5,502 nucleotides of DNA from the NCBI GenBank assembly GCA_030044485.1, contig JASHVQ010000145.1, positions 1-5,502 of the forward strand, in the 5' to 3' direction. This DNA is from Methylovirgula sp. Its GTDB lineage: Bacteria > Pseudomonadota > Alphaproteobacteria > Rhizobiales > Beijerinckiaceae. The translations under genes were made by a program, and so were the position numbers. The notes below the pieces were generated by a model. It searched no databases, was not told where the DNA came from, and saw nothing but the letters and a program-made list of their open reading frames with translations. This document shows, piece by piece, positions 1 to 5,502 of the stretch. Each line of letters begins with the position of its first letter. Position 1 is the stretch's first letter.

Positions 1-136
1 TTATGTGGCGCGCTTCGGCGTAACGGCGACCAATCTCGCCGCCGATCGCTTCGCCGGGCCTTCGGTCGCTTCGCTCGATACCGACAAGACCCTGACGGCC
101 TTCGACGACACGGCGGATTTGCAGCCAGGCGACTGA
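1..136 (+). CDS. 3' end of an unrecognised gene (C-terminal 44 residues)
   Basis: The frame whose codons begin at position 2 is open from the left edge to a TGA at 134-136. It encodes a C-terminal fragment that starts YVARFGVTATNLAADRF and ends DDTADLQPGD. The choice of frame rests on GC-rich third positions and a balanced, acidic-ended composition; the neighbouring frame gives an arginine-rich product typical of a shadow. I do not recognise the family, and 44 residues show no motif, membrane segment or repeat. The gene ends 15 bases from the stop of the possible minus-strand gene, so the two would be convergent. It transcribes in the same direction as the ATP-grasp gene, but about 390 bases separate them, so they are unlikely to form one operon. 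Confidence 0.6.
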   Translation, partial: YVARFGVTATNLAADRFAGPSVASLDTDKTLTAFDDTADLQPGD

Positions 137-154
137 GCTAGGCCGCGGCGCTCA
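134..154. terminator. weak symmetric stem at the convergent stop codons
   Basis: TGAGC (134-138) is the inverted complement of GCTCA (150-154), and the spacer contains the self-complementary GCCGCGGC (142-149). The stem arms contain the TGA stop of the left-hand gene and the TGA of the minus-strand frame. It could act as a small bidirectional terminator between convergent genes, but the outer stem is only 5 bp and no T-run follows on either strand. The symmetry may simply reflect two stops in similar context. Confidence 0.2.
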
Positions 155-337
155 ATTCGGCATCGAAACGCCCAGAATAGGCGCCAGGACCGCTCCCGCG
201 GGGCCTTCCGGCCAGATCCAGACGAAGAGCAGGGCGAAAAATGCGCCCGCCGCCAAGGCGCGGCCGATTTGCGCCGGCGAAGGATTGCTGCGCCTTTTCA
301 GATGAATCGCGCGGATATATGGGGAATCGAGGTACAT
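152..337 (-). CDS. possible small single-pass membrane protein (61 aa)
   Basis: This frame encodes 61 residues with the layout of a small inner-membrane protein. It has a basic N-terminal part (HLKRR around residues 12-16), then a hydrophobic stretch at about 24-42 (IGRALAAGAFFALLFVWIW), then a shorter Gly/Ala/Leu-rich tail (44-57) that might be a second, weaker segment. Third codon positions are mostly G or C, as in the definite genes. The ATG at 337-335 is fixed by an in-frame TAA directly before it. No good ribosome binding site is near: the closest GGAGG (minus strand, 364-360) is about 22 bases away, too far to be convincing. The family is not recognised. It is divergent from the ATP-grasp gene and convergent with the gene ending at 136. 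It could be a chance open frame in GC-rich DNA. Confidence 0.4.
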   Translation of the reverse strand: MYLDSPYIRAIHLKRRSNPSPAQIGRALAAGAFFALLFVWIWPEGPAGAVLAPILGVSMPN

Positions 338-527
338 TTATTGTTCGGCAGGCCGGGAACCTCCCCAGCGCCAGCCAAGGTTAACCTTGTTTGGTTAGCA
401 GTCCTTTACCACGAGCGGGCCGCCGGCCCCGGCAAGCGGCGCGGCGCTCGATCGGAAAGCCTCAAGCTTGCATTGATTTTGCTTGAAACTTTTGCGGCGG
501 GGATGTTCAGAGAGCCGGAAGGCCAAC
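338..527. other. non-coding region upstream of the ATP-grasp gene
   Basis: These 190 bases have no convincing gene. They separate the possible minus-strand small gene from the ATP-grasp gene, so they should hold the promoter of the latter and perhaps of both. There are two patches richer in A and T than their surroundings: about 376-410, containing a perfect palindrome, and about 462-494. I found no pair of -35 and -10 elements with acceptable spacing and do not assign a promoter. Confidence 0.5.
376..389. promoter_or_regulatory. perfect 14-bp palindrome, candidate operator
   Basis: CAAGGTTAACCTTG is perfectly self-complementary. The half-site GGTTAAC (379-385) recurs 14 bases later as GGTTAGC (393-399), so a dimeric or tandem binding site is conceivable. 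It sits in the gap between the possible divergent small gene and the ATP-grasp gene, 139 bases before the start codon of the latter. The role as a regulator site is inference; no regulator gene is visible in the window. It does not fit the CtrA pattern TTAA-N7-TTAA, because the two TTA(A/G) elements are 10 bases apart. Confidence 0.3.
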
Positions 528-2012
528 ATGCCGCAATGTTTCGATGAAATGACCTTGGCCGACGGCGCCACGCGCGCCGTCTACGGCAGAATCGCACACT
601 GGCTCGCCGCCACGCCAAGCGAGCTTCTCGCCTCGCGCCGCGCCCAGGCCGAACTCCTCTTCCGGCGCATCGGCATCACATTCGCCGTTCACGGCGACAA
701 GGACGCCGCCGAACGGCTCATCCCTTTCGACATCGTGCCGCGCCTGCTTGGCCGCTCGGAATGGGCGCGGCTCGAGGAGGGGTTGAGGCAACGCGTCAAG
801 GCACTGAACCTCTTCATCGCCGACATCTACGGCGCCCAGGAAATCCTGAAAAGCGGCGTCATGCCGACCGACATCGTATTGCAAAATCCCTATTACGAAC
901 CCGAAATGGCCGGGCGGCGCATCCCGCACGACATTTATGTCCACATCGCCGGCATCGACATCGTGCGCATCGACGCGGGCGACTTCTACGTCCTCGAAGA
1001 CAATCTGCGCACGCCGTCCGGCGTCTCCTACATGCTGGAGAACCGCGAAGTCATGATGCGGCTTGCGCCCGATCTCTTCGCCGAATATCGCGTCGCCCCG
1101 GTCGAGAATTATCCCGACGCTCTGCTCGCCACGCTGCGCTCCATCGTGCCGCGCGCCGCGCGCGGCGAGCCGACCATAGTTCTGCTCACGCCGGGTCAGT
1201 ATAATTCGGCCTATTACGAACATTCGTTCCTGGCCGACAAGCTCGGCGTCGAACTCGTCGAAGGCCGCGATCTTCTGGTGCGCGATGATGTGGTCTATAT
1301 GCGCACCACCGAAGGCCCGAAACGCGTCGATGTCATCTACCGGCGCATCGACGACGCCTTTCTCGATCCGCTCGCCTTCCGGCCCGACTCGGTGCTCGGC
1401 GTGCCGGGTCTCTTCAATGCCTATATTTCCGGCAACGTGACACTCACCAACGCGGTCGGCACCGGTATCGGCGACGACAAGGCGATCTACAGTTATGTGC
1501 CGAACATCATCGAGTTCTATCTGGGCGAAAAGCCGATCCTGAAAAACGTGCCCACCTGGCGCTGCCGCGAAGCGGAGGCGCTCGCCTATGTCCTCGATCA
1601 TCTGCCCGAGCTGGTCGTGAAGGAAGTCAACGGCTCGGGAGGATTCGGCATGCTCATTGGCCCGCATGCGACGCGCGAGGAGATCGACACCTTCCGCCAA
1701 AAACTGCGCGCCAAGCCCGACAATTTCATCGCCCAGCCGACGCTTTCCCTTTCGACCTGCCCGACCTCCTTCGATTCCGGCATAGCGCCGCGGCATGTCG
1801 ATCTTAGGCCCTTCGTTCTCTCCGGCTCGGACGGAATTCGCGTCGTCCCCGGCGGGCTTACGCGCGTGGCGCTCAAGGAAGGCTCGCTGGTCGTCAATTC
1901 CTGCCAGGGCGGGGGAACCAAGGACACATGGGTCGTCGACGATTCGCATCTTGAGAATCTGCCCTGCGGCGCCTTCGCGCCGGGGACGACGCGAGAGGCG
2001 ATGGATCGGTAA
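528..2012 (+). CDS. circularly permuted ATP-grasp protein (DUF404/DUF407 type)
   Basis: The 494-residue product matches the circularly permuted ATP-grasp family that pairs with alpha-E proteins. Landmarks are an N-terminal AELLFRRIGITFAVHGD segment near residues 40-60, EDNLRTPSG at 157-165, TPGQYNSAYYEH near 220-230, and the glycine-rich loop KEVNGSGGFGM at 365-375 that probably covers nucleotide. Further on are HVDLRPFVL (423-431), GGLTRVA (442-448) and NSCQGGGTKDTW (457-468), near the C-terminus. Family members are thought to form an amide or peptide bond through an acyl-phosphate made with ATP; the substrate is unknown, and no signal peptide suggests anything but the cytoplasm. The ATG at 528 is preferred because GGAAGG (517-522) lies 5 bases ahead. 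A TTG 45 bases further upstream in the same frame would add an unfamiliar extension. The alpha-E gene follows after 21 bases, so the two are surely co-transcribed. The length is normal for the family and no key motif is missing. Confidence 0.95.
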   Translation: MPQCFDEMTLADGATRAVYGRIAHWLAATPSELLASRRAQAELLFRRIGITFAVHGDKDAAERLIPFDIVPRLLGRSEWARLEEGLRQRVKALNLFIADIYGAQEILKSGVMPTDIVLQNPYYEPEMAGRRIPHDIYVHIAGIDIVRIDAGDFYVLEDNLRTPSGVSYMLENREVMMRLAPDLFAEYRVAPVENYPDALLATLRSIVPRAARGEPTIVLLTPGQYNSAYYEHSFLADKLGVELVEGRDLLVRDDVVYMRTTEGPKRVDVIYRRIDDAFLDPLAFRPDSVLGVPGLFNAYISGNVTLTNAVGTGIGDDKAIYSYVPNIIEFYLGEKPILKNVPTWRCREAEALAYVLDHLPELVVKEVNGSGGFGMLIGPHATREEIDTFRQKLRAKPDNFIAQPTLSLSTCPTSFDSGIAPRHVDLRPFVLSGSDGIRVVPGGLTRVALKEGSLVVNSCQGGGTKDTWVVDDSHLENLPCGAFAPGTTREAMDR

Positions 2013-2033
2013 TTCGGTCGCCGCGGATCGAAC

Positions 2034-2987
2034 ATGCTTTCACGGACCGCCGACAATCTTTATTGGCTGGCGCGCTACATGGAGCGCGCCGATTTTCTGG
2101 CGCGCATAATCGATGCGACGCGCCGCCTCGCTTCGGTTCCGACCACCCAGCCGGGGCCGGGCACCGAATGGGACAGCACGCTCGAAGCCTCGGGCGCGGG
2201 CGAGGGCTTCCGCCGCACCGGCGCTTCGCCGGACGAAGCCAACGTCGTCGAATATCTCATGTTTTCCATGGACAACCCGTCTTCGATCCGCAATTGCATC
2301 GAGAAGGCGCGCACCAACGGCCGCGCCGTACGCACCGCGCTCACCGCGGAGATGTGGGACGCAATCAACGGCGCCTGGATCGAGCTCAAGCGGCATGTGA
2401 TGAGCAATGCGCGCGGCTACGACCGCGAGCAATCGGCGCGCTTCCTGGAGTTCGTCAAGAAGGCGTCGCTCGATTACGACGGGGCGGCGCATCGCACCAT
2501 GCTGCGCAACGATGCCTATTGGTTTTCGCGCCTCGGCCTTTATATCGAGCGCGCCGACAATACGGCGCGCATTCTCGACGTGAAATACAACATCCTCCTG
2601 CCGGAGACGGAGGCGGTCGGCGGATCGGTCGATTATTTCCAATGGGCGGCGATCCTGCGCGCCGTCTCGGCGCTGACCGCCTATCATTGGGTATATCGCG
2701 AAAGCCTGAAGCCCTGGCTGATCGCCGACCTTTTGATCCTGCGGCCGGAGATGCCGCGCTCGCTGATCGCCTGTTACGAGAATATCGTGCGTTTCCTCGA
2801 CTCGATCGGCAAGGCCTACGGACATAAGGGCGAGGCGCAGCGCCACGCGCATACGGTGCTGGCGCGCCTCATGGGAGCGACCACCAAGGAAATCTTCCAG
2901 TCCGGGCTGCACGAATTCGTGACCGCGTTCGTCGAGAACAACACCCGCCTCGGCACGATCGTCGCCGAGCAATATCTGCTGAACTGA
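2034..2987 (+). CDS. alpha-E (DUF403) domain protein
   Basis: The 317-residue, mainly helical protein has the family's signature start, MLSRTADNLYWLARYMERAD. A related motif recurs at 162-180 (YWFSRLGLYIERADNTARI), pointing to an internal duplication. Other family-like parts are YLMFSMDNPSSIRNC around residues 80-95, and ILRPEMPRSL around 237-246 in the C-terminal half. Alpha-E proteins are almost always encoded beside circularly permuted ATP-grasp proteins and are proposed to work with them in forming or modifying a small peptide; their biochemical activity is not established. The start at 2034 gives exactly the conserved N-terminus. Only a weak ribosome binding site (GGAT, about 2024-2027) precedes it, so translation may be coupled to the ATP-grasp gene that ends 21 bases upstream. 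No signal peptide or membrane segment is evident. In many genomes a transglutaminase-like gene comes next; here it does not. Confidence 0.94.
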   Translation: MLSRTADNLYWLARYMERADFLARIIDATRRLASVPTTQPGPGTEWDSTLEASGAGEGFRRTGASPDEANVVEYLMFSMDNPSSIRNCIEKARTNGRAVRTALTAEMWDAINGAWIELKRHVMSNARGYDREQSARFLEFVKKASLDYDGAAHRTMLRNDAYWFSRLGLYIERADNTARILDVKYNILLPETEAVGGSVDYFQWAAILRAVSALTAYHWVYRESLKPWLIADLLILRPEMPRSLIACYENIVRFLDSIGKAYGHKGEAQRHAHTVLARLMGATTKEIFQSGLHEFVTAFVENNTRLGTIVAEQYLLN

Positions 2988-3014
2988 GCCGGCAAGAGAG
3001 GCAAGGGCGGCCCG

Positions 3015-3032
3015 CGAGGCGCGCCCGCCTCG
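3015..3032 (+). terminator. GC-rich hairpin after the alpha-E gene
   Basis: CGAGGCG (3015-3021) pairs perfectly with CGCCTCG (3026-3032) across a four-base loop, and 3014/3033 could add a G-U pair. The hairpin lies 27 bases after the alpha-E stop codon, a normal place for a terminator or an mRNA-stabilising stem. There is no following T-run (the next bases are TCCCCGATTTCGG), so efficient intrinsic termination is doubtful. It may attenuate rather than stop transcription into the next cassette. Confidence 0.35.
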
Positions 3033-3053
3033 TCCCCGATTTCGGCCATTTGA

Positions 3054-3080
3054 TTGGCAAGGATTGCGCAGGCTGATAAT
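3054..3080 (+). promoter_or_regulatory. possible sigma-70-type promoter of the carbamoyltransferase cassette
   Basis: TTGGCA (3054-3059) and GATAAT (3075-3080) resemble -35 and -10 elements. The 15-base spacer is shorter than the preferred 17. They lie in an AT-richer patch of an otherwise GC-rich gap, 36 to 62 bases before the ATG of the SxtJ-family gene. A transcript starting near 3087 would have a leader of about 30 bases. The placement downstream of the hairpin fits an independent transcription unit, but such matches also occur by chance. Confidence 0.35.
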
Positions 3081-3115
3081 TTGCAAAGATCAGTCATTCC
3101 GGGGCATTGGCGCCC

Positions 3116-3538
3116 ATGCAGACGCATGAAACATTGAAGAGCTTTCGAAAAGTCGCGCCCGGCTCGGACCGGAAGTTCGGCGTCACGCTCGGTCTCGTGC
3201 TCGGGTTTCTGGCGTTCTGGCCGCTCGTCCACCACCATGCGCCGAGATATTGGCTGCTCGCCGTCGCAGGTGTCTTTCTCGCCGCCGGGCTTTTCTTTCC
3301 CGAGCGGCTGGCGCCGCTGAACCGCGCCTGGTTCAGACTGGGCCTTGTTCTGAACAGGATCGTGAGCCCAATCGTCATGGGCCTTTTGTTCTTTGGCGCC
3401 GTCGTGCCGGTCGGCTGGTTTTTGCGCCGGCGCGGCGAAGATTTGATGGATCTTAAGCCTGAGCCGCAAGCTGCGACCTATTGGATCAGCCGCGCGCCCG
3501 AAGGGCCGGCGCCGGCCACGCTCGGCAAACAATTTTAG
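3116..3538 (+). CDS. SxtJ-family membrane protein
   Basis: The 140-residue protein has three predicted membrane segments, at about residues 21-38, 45-62 and 83-103. Family-like wording includes SFRKVAPGSDRKFGV at 9-23, LNRAWFRLGLVLNRIVSPIVMG around 68-89, and WFLRRRGEDLMDLKPEP at 101-117. It ends in a hydrophilic tail containing TYWISR. SxtJ is named from the saxitoxin cluster; homologues recur next to O-carbamoyltransferase genes, but their role is unknown. A scaffold or membrane partner for the enzyme is a reasonable inference. The ATG at 3116 is chosen over the in-frame TTG at 3107. The GGGG at 3101-3104 is 11 bases from the ATG, long but usable, and only 2 from the TTG. Its TAG stop overlaps the ribosome binding site of the next gene, so translation is probably coupled. 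Confidence 0.87.
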   Translation: MQTHETLKSFRKVAPGSDRKFGVTLGLVLGFLAFWPLVHHHAPRYWLLAVAGVFLAAGLFFPERLAPLNRAWFRLGLVLNRIVSPIVMGLLFFGAVVPVGWFLRRRGEDLMDLKPEPQAATYWISRAPEGPAPATLGKQF

Positions 3539-3543
3539 GGGAG
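3537..3543 (+). promoter_or_regulatory. strong ribosome binding site for the DUF5989 gene
   Basis: AGGGGAG lies 4 bases before the ATG at 3548 and shares bases with the TAG stop (3536-3538) of the SxtJ-family gene. It is the best Shine-Dalgarno match in the window. It supports the very short downstream gene being real and suggests that ribosomes finishing the SxtJ-family gene can re-initiate there. Confidence 0.7.
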
Positions 3544-3547
3544 CGGA

Positions 3548-3697
3548 ATGTCGGTTCTCGCGGAACTTCTCGAATTCCTCGGCACCCGCAAGAAATTCTG
3601 GCTGGTGCCGCTCCTGGTTCTTTTTCTCGTCTTCGGCGGCCTTTTGGTCTTGAGCCAGGGCTCGGTCGTCGCGCCCTTTATCTACACGCTGTTCTGA
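3548..3697 (+). CDS. DUF5989 / SxtK-like small membrane protein (49 aa)
   Basis: The product is only 49 residues and easily missed. It starts MSVLAELLEFLGTRKKFWL, passes through one hydrophobic helix at about residues 17-36, and ends QGSVVAPFIYTLF. This is the typical pattern of the DUF5989 family: an amphipathic N-terminus, the RKKFWL boundary (14-19), one membrane span, and a conserved SxVAPFIYTLF tail. Corresponding proteins (SxtK in saxitoxin clusters) lie beside SxtJ and carbamoyltransferase genes and have no known activity. The basic RKK before the helix favours the N-terminus in the cytoplasm. A strong ribosome binding site fixes the start. The carbamoyltransferase begins 9 bases after the stop and in the same reading frame, so only the TGA and three sense codons separate the two proteins. 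Confidence 0.88.
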   Translation: MSVLAELLEFLGTRKKFWLVPLLVLFLVFGGLLVLSQGSVVAPFIYTLF

Positions 3698-3706
3698 TCG
3701 GCACGG

Positions 3707-5502
3707 ATGCTGGTTCTCGGCATTTCCGCCTTCTATCACGACAGCGCGGCGGCGCTCGTCGCGGACGGTCATATCCTCGCGGCGGCGCAGGAAGAGCGCT
3801 TCACGCGCAAGAAACAGGACGCCGGCTTTCCCGCCAATGCCGTCGCCTATTGCCTGAGCGAAGCGCGCGGCGCGCCGATCGACAAGGTCGTCTTTTACGA
3901 AAAGCCGTTCCTAAAGTTCGAACGCCTGCTCGAAACCTATGTCGCTTTCGCGCCGGCCGGATTTCAATCTTTCCGAACGGCGATGCCGTTGTGGATCGGC
4001 GAGAAGCTCTTTCAGCGCGACCTGCTGCGGCGCGAACTCGCCGCCCTCGATGCGGCGCTCGGCGACGCCTCAAAACTCGGCTTTTGCGAACATCATTATT
4101 CGCATGCCGCCTCCGCCTATTATCCCGCGCCCTTTCTGTCGGCTTTGGTACTGACAATGGACGGCGTCGGCGAATGGGCGACGACCACGGCGGCGATCGG
4201 CGAAGGCGACGATCTCAACATCGTCAAGGAGATCCATTTTCCGCATTCTCTCGGCCTGCTCTATTCGGCCTTCACCTATTACACCGGCTTCAAGGTCAAC
4301 TCGGGCGAATACAAGCTCATGGGGCTGGCTCCCTACGGCGAGCCGAAATATGCGAAGACGATTTTGGAGCAGCTGATCGATCTGAAGCCGGACGGATCCT
4401 TCCGGCTCAATCTCGATTATTTCTCCTATTGCACCGGCCTCACCATGACCGATCATCGCTTCGAGGCCTTATTCGGCGGGCCGGCGCGCAGGCCCGACGA
4501 ATTGCTCGACCAGCGCCACATGGATCTCGCCGCGTCCATCCAGGCGGTGACCGACGAGGTGGTCCTGCGCCTGACGCGGGCGCTAGCGGCCGAGACGCGG
4601 CTCAAGAACCTCTGCCTTGCGGGCGGCGTCGCGCTCAACTGCGTCGCCAACGGCAAGCTGCGGCGCGATGGACGGTTCGAGGGCATCTTCATCCAGCCGG
4701 CGGCTGGCGATGCGGGCGGCGCGCTGGGTGCGGCCTACGTCGGCTATTACGACGACAAGCGCGACAAGAGGCGCAAGCGCATCGTCAAGCAGCCCGACGC
4801 GATGCAGGGCGCATATCTCGGGCCGGCCTACGCGCAGGCCGAAGTCGAGCGGCGGCTTAAATCGGCAGGCGCGGCCTATGAGGCGGTGAGCGACGCCGAT
4901 CTCATCGAAAAAACCGCGCAGGCGCTTGCCGCCGGTCAGGCGGTCGGCTGGCACCAGGGGCGCATGGAATTCGGCCCGCGCGCGCTCGGCGCGCGTTCGA
5001 TCCTCGGCGATCCGCGCTCGCCGACCATGCAAAAGGCGCTCAACCTCAAAGTCAAATATCGCGAGAGCTTCCGCCCGTTCGCGCCCTCGGTGCTGCGGGA
5101 GCGCGTCGCCGACTGGTTCGAACTCGATGCCGACTCGCCCTACATGCTGCTCGTCGCCGACGTCAAAACTTCGCGCCGTCGACAAATGACGCAGGCCGAG
5201 CAGGCGCTTTTCGGCATTGACAAGCTCAACGTCCCGCGCTCCGACATTCCGGCGGTCACGCATGTCGATTATTCGGCGCGCATTCAGACCGTGCACAAAG
5301 AGACGAACCCGCTTTATCACGCCTTGATCAGCCGCTTCGAGGAATTGACCGGCTGTCCGGTGCTCGTGAACACGAGCTTCAACGTGCGCGGCGAACCCAT
5401 CGTTTGCACGCCGGAAGACGCTTTCGCCTGCTTCATGGGCACGGAGATCGAGTTTCTGGCGATCGGCAATTGCGTGCTTCGCAAAGCGGCGCAGAACCCG
5501 GA
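3707..5502 (+). CDS. carbamoyltransferase (NodU/TobZ/SxtI type), 3' end cut by window edge
   Basis: The frame is open for 598 codons to the right edge. The family transfers a carbamoyl group from carbamoyl phosphate, via carbamoyl-adenylate made with ATP, to a hydroxyl group. The N-terminal Kae1-like domain (about 1-345) has GISAFYHDSAA (5-15), QEERFTRKK (28-36), the H-x3-H motif in HHYSHA (129-134), DGVGEW (152-157), NSGEYKLMGLAPYG (198-211), GGVALN (306-311) and GDAGGALGAA (334-343). The histidines and D335 are probable metal ligands by analogy with Kae1 and TobZ. The C-terminal YrdC-like domain (about 365 on) has GRMEFGPRALGARS (418-431), YRESFRPFAP (451-460) and NTSFNVRGEP (555-564). The ending FLAIGNCVLRK is close to the usual C-terminus, so only roughly 10-25 residues should be missing. 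The ATG at 3707 gives the expected MLVLGISAFYHD start, but its ribosome binding site is weak, so coupling to the preceding gene is likely. The acceptor is unknown; no glycosyltransferase, polyketide or Nod-factor gene is in view. Confidence 0.94.
   Translation, partial: MLVLGISAFYHDSAAALVADGHILAAAQEERFTRKKQDAGFPANAVAYCLSEARGAPIDKVVFYEKPFLKFERLLETYVAFAPAGFQSFRTAMPLWIGEKLFQRDLLRRELAALDAALGDASKLGFCEHHYSHAASAYYPAPFLSALVLTMDGVGEWATTTAAIGEGDDLNIVKEIHFPHSLGLLYSAFTYYTGFKVNSGEYKLMGLAPYGEPKYAKTILEQLIDLKPDGSFRLNLDYFSYCTGLTMTDHRFEALFGGPARRPDELLDQRHMDLAASIQAVTDEVVLRLTRALAAETRLKNLCLAGGVALNCVANGKLRRDGRFEGIFIQPAAGDAGGALGAAYVGYYDDKRDKRRKRIVKQPDAMQGAYLGPAYAQAEVERRLKSAGAAYEAVSDADLIEKTAQALAAGQAVGWHQGRMEFGPRALGARSILGDPRSPTMQKALNLKVKYRESFRPFAPSVLRERVADWFELDADSPYMLLVADVKTSRRRQMTQAEQALFGIDKLNVPRSDIPAVTHVDYSARIQTVHKETNPLYHALISRFEELTGCPVLVNTSFNVRGEPIVCTPEDAFACFMGTEIEFLAIGNCVLRKAAQNP

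Noticed and set aside
381..398. CtrA binding site suggested by TTAA followed by TTAG
   Set aside because: The spacing is 10 bases rather than the 7 of the CtrA consensus, and the second element is imperfect.
483..527. TTG at 483 as the start of the ATP-grasp gene
   Set aside because: The 15 extra residues (MKLLRRGCSESRKAN) do not resemble the family N-terminus, and the ATG at 528 has a well-placed GGAAGG ribosome binding site.
507..1949. A long minus-strand open frame (480 codons) opposite the ATP-grasp gene
   Set aside because: It lies wholly against a gene with clear family motifs, and its product is rich in Arg, Asp, Gly and His without recognisable domains. This is the usual antisense shadow of a high-GC gene.
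3001..3040. Direct or inverted repeats hinting at a mobile element end between the two gene modules
   Set aside because: The only structure is a short GC-rich hairpin; there is no matching inverted repeat elsewhere, no target duplication and no transposase fragment.
2040..3772. Long minus-strand open frames opposite the alpha-E and SxtJ-family genes
   Set aside because: They overlap each other and the real genes, and their products are charged and low in complexity with no motif. Their coding look comes from the opposite strand's codon bias.
3481..4860. A 459-codon plus-strand frame across the end of the SxtJ-family gene, the DUF5989 gene and most of the carbamoyltransferase
   Set aside because: Its product is extremely arginine-rich and has no motif, whereas the frame starting at 3707 carries every carbamoyltransferase motif through to the window edge.
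5400..5502. Frameshift or truncation of the carbamoyltransferase
   Set aside because: The frame is continuous from 3707 to the last base, and the C-terminal motifs appear in normal order; the gene is cut only by the window boundary.

Overview
The window looks like chromosomal DNA of an alphaproteobacterium, most likely Hyphomicrobiales (Rhizobiales). It is GC-rich throughout with strongly GC-biased third codon positions, and the two best-recognised proteins have wording typical of rhizobial and methylotroph homologues. That assignment is inference from style, not a search result. No tRNA, rRNA, insertion sequence, CRISPR array or integration scar was seen.

Layout: (1) positions 1-136 hold the last 44 codons of an unrecognised gene. 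(2) A possible 61-residue membrane protein lies on the minus strand (152-337), convergent with it. (3) Positions 338-527 are non-coding and contain a perfect 14-bp palindrome. (4) A plus-strand gene pair follows: a circularly permuted ATP-grasp protein (528-2012) and an alpha-E (DUF403) protein (2034-2987), a known two-gene unit thought to make or modify a peptide. (5) A 128-bp gap contains a GC-rich hairpin and a promoter-like sequence. (6) A tightly packed three-gene cassette then runs to the right edge: an SxtJ-family membrane protein (3116-3538), a 49-residue DUF5989/SxtK-like membrane protein (3548-3697), and a NodU/TobZ/SxtI-type carbamoyltransferase (3707 to beyond 5502). The carbamoyltransferase is open for 598 codons and lacks only its extreme C-terminus.

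How the genes may work together: the last three match the sxtJ/sxtK/sxtI set of cyanobacterial saxitoxin clusters, a recurring association in which the soluble carbamoyltransferase is accompanied by two small membrane proteins of unknown function. Here it probably O-carbamoylates an unidentified metabolite or glycan, perhaps at the membrane. The ATP-grasp/alpha-E pair would act in a separate or linked peptide-forming step. Transglutaminase-like and Anbu-type peptidase genes often accompany that pair but are not in its immediate downstream position here. Whether the two modules share a pathway or are only neighbours cannot be decided from this window. The hairpin and promoter-like sequence between them favour separate transcription units.
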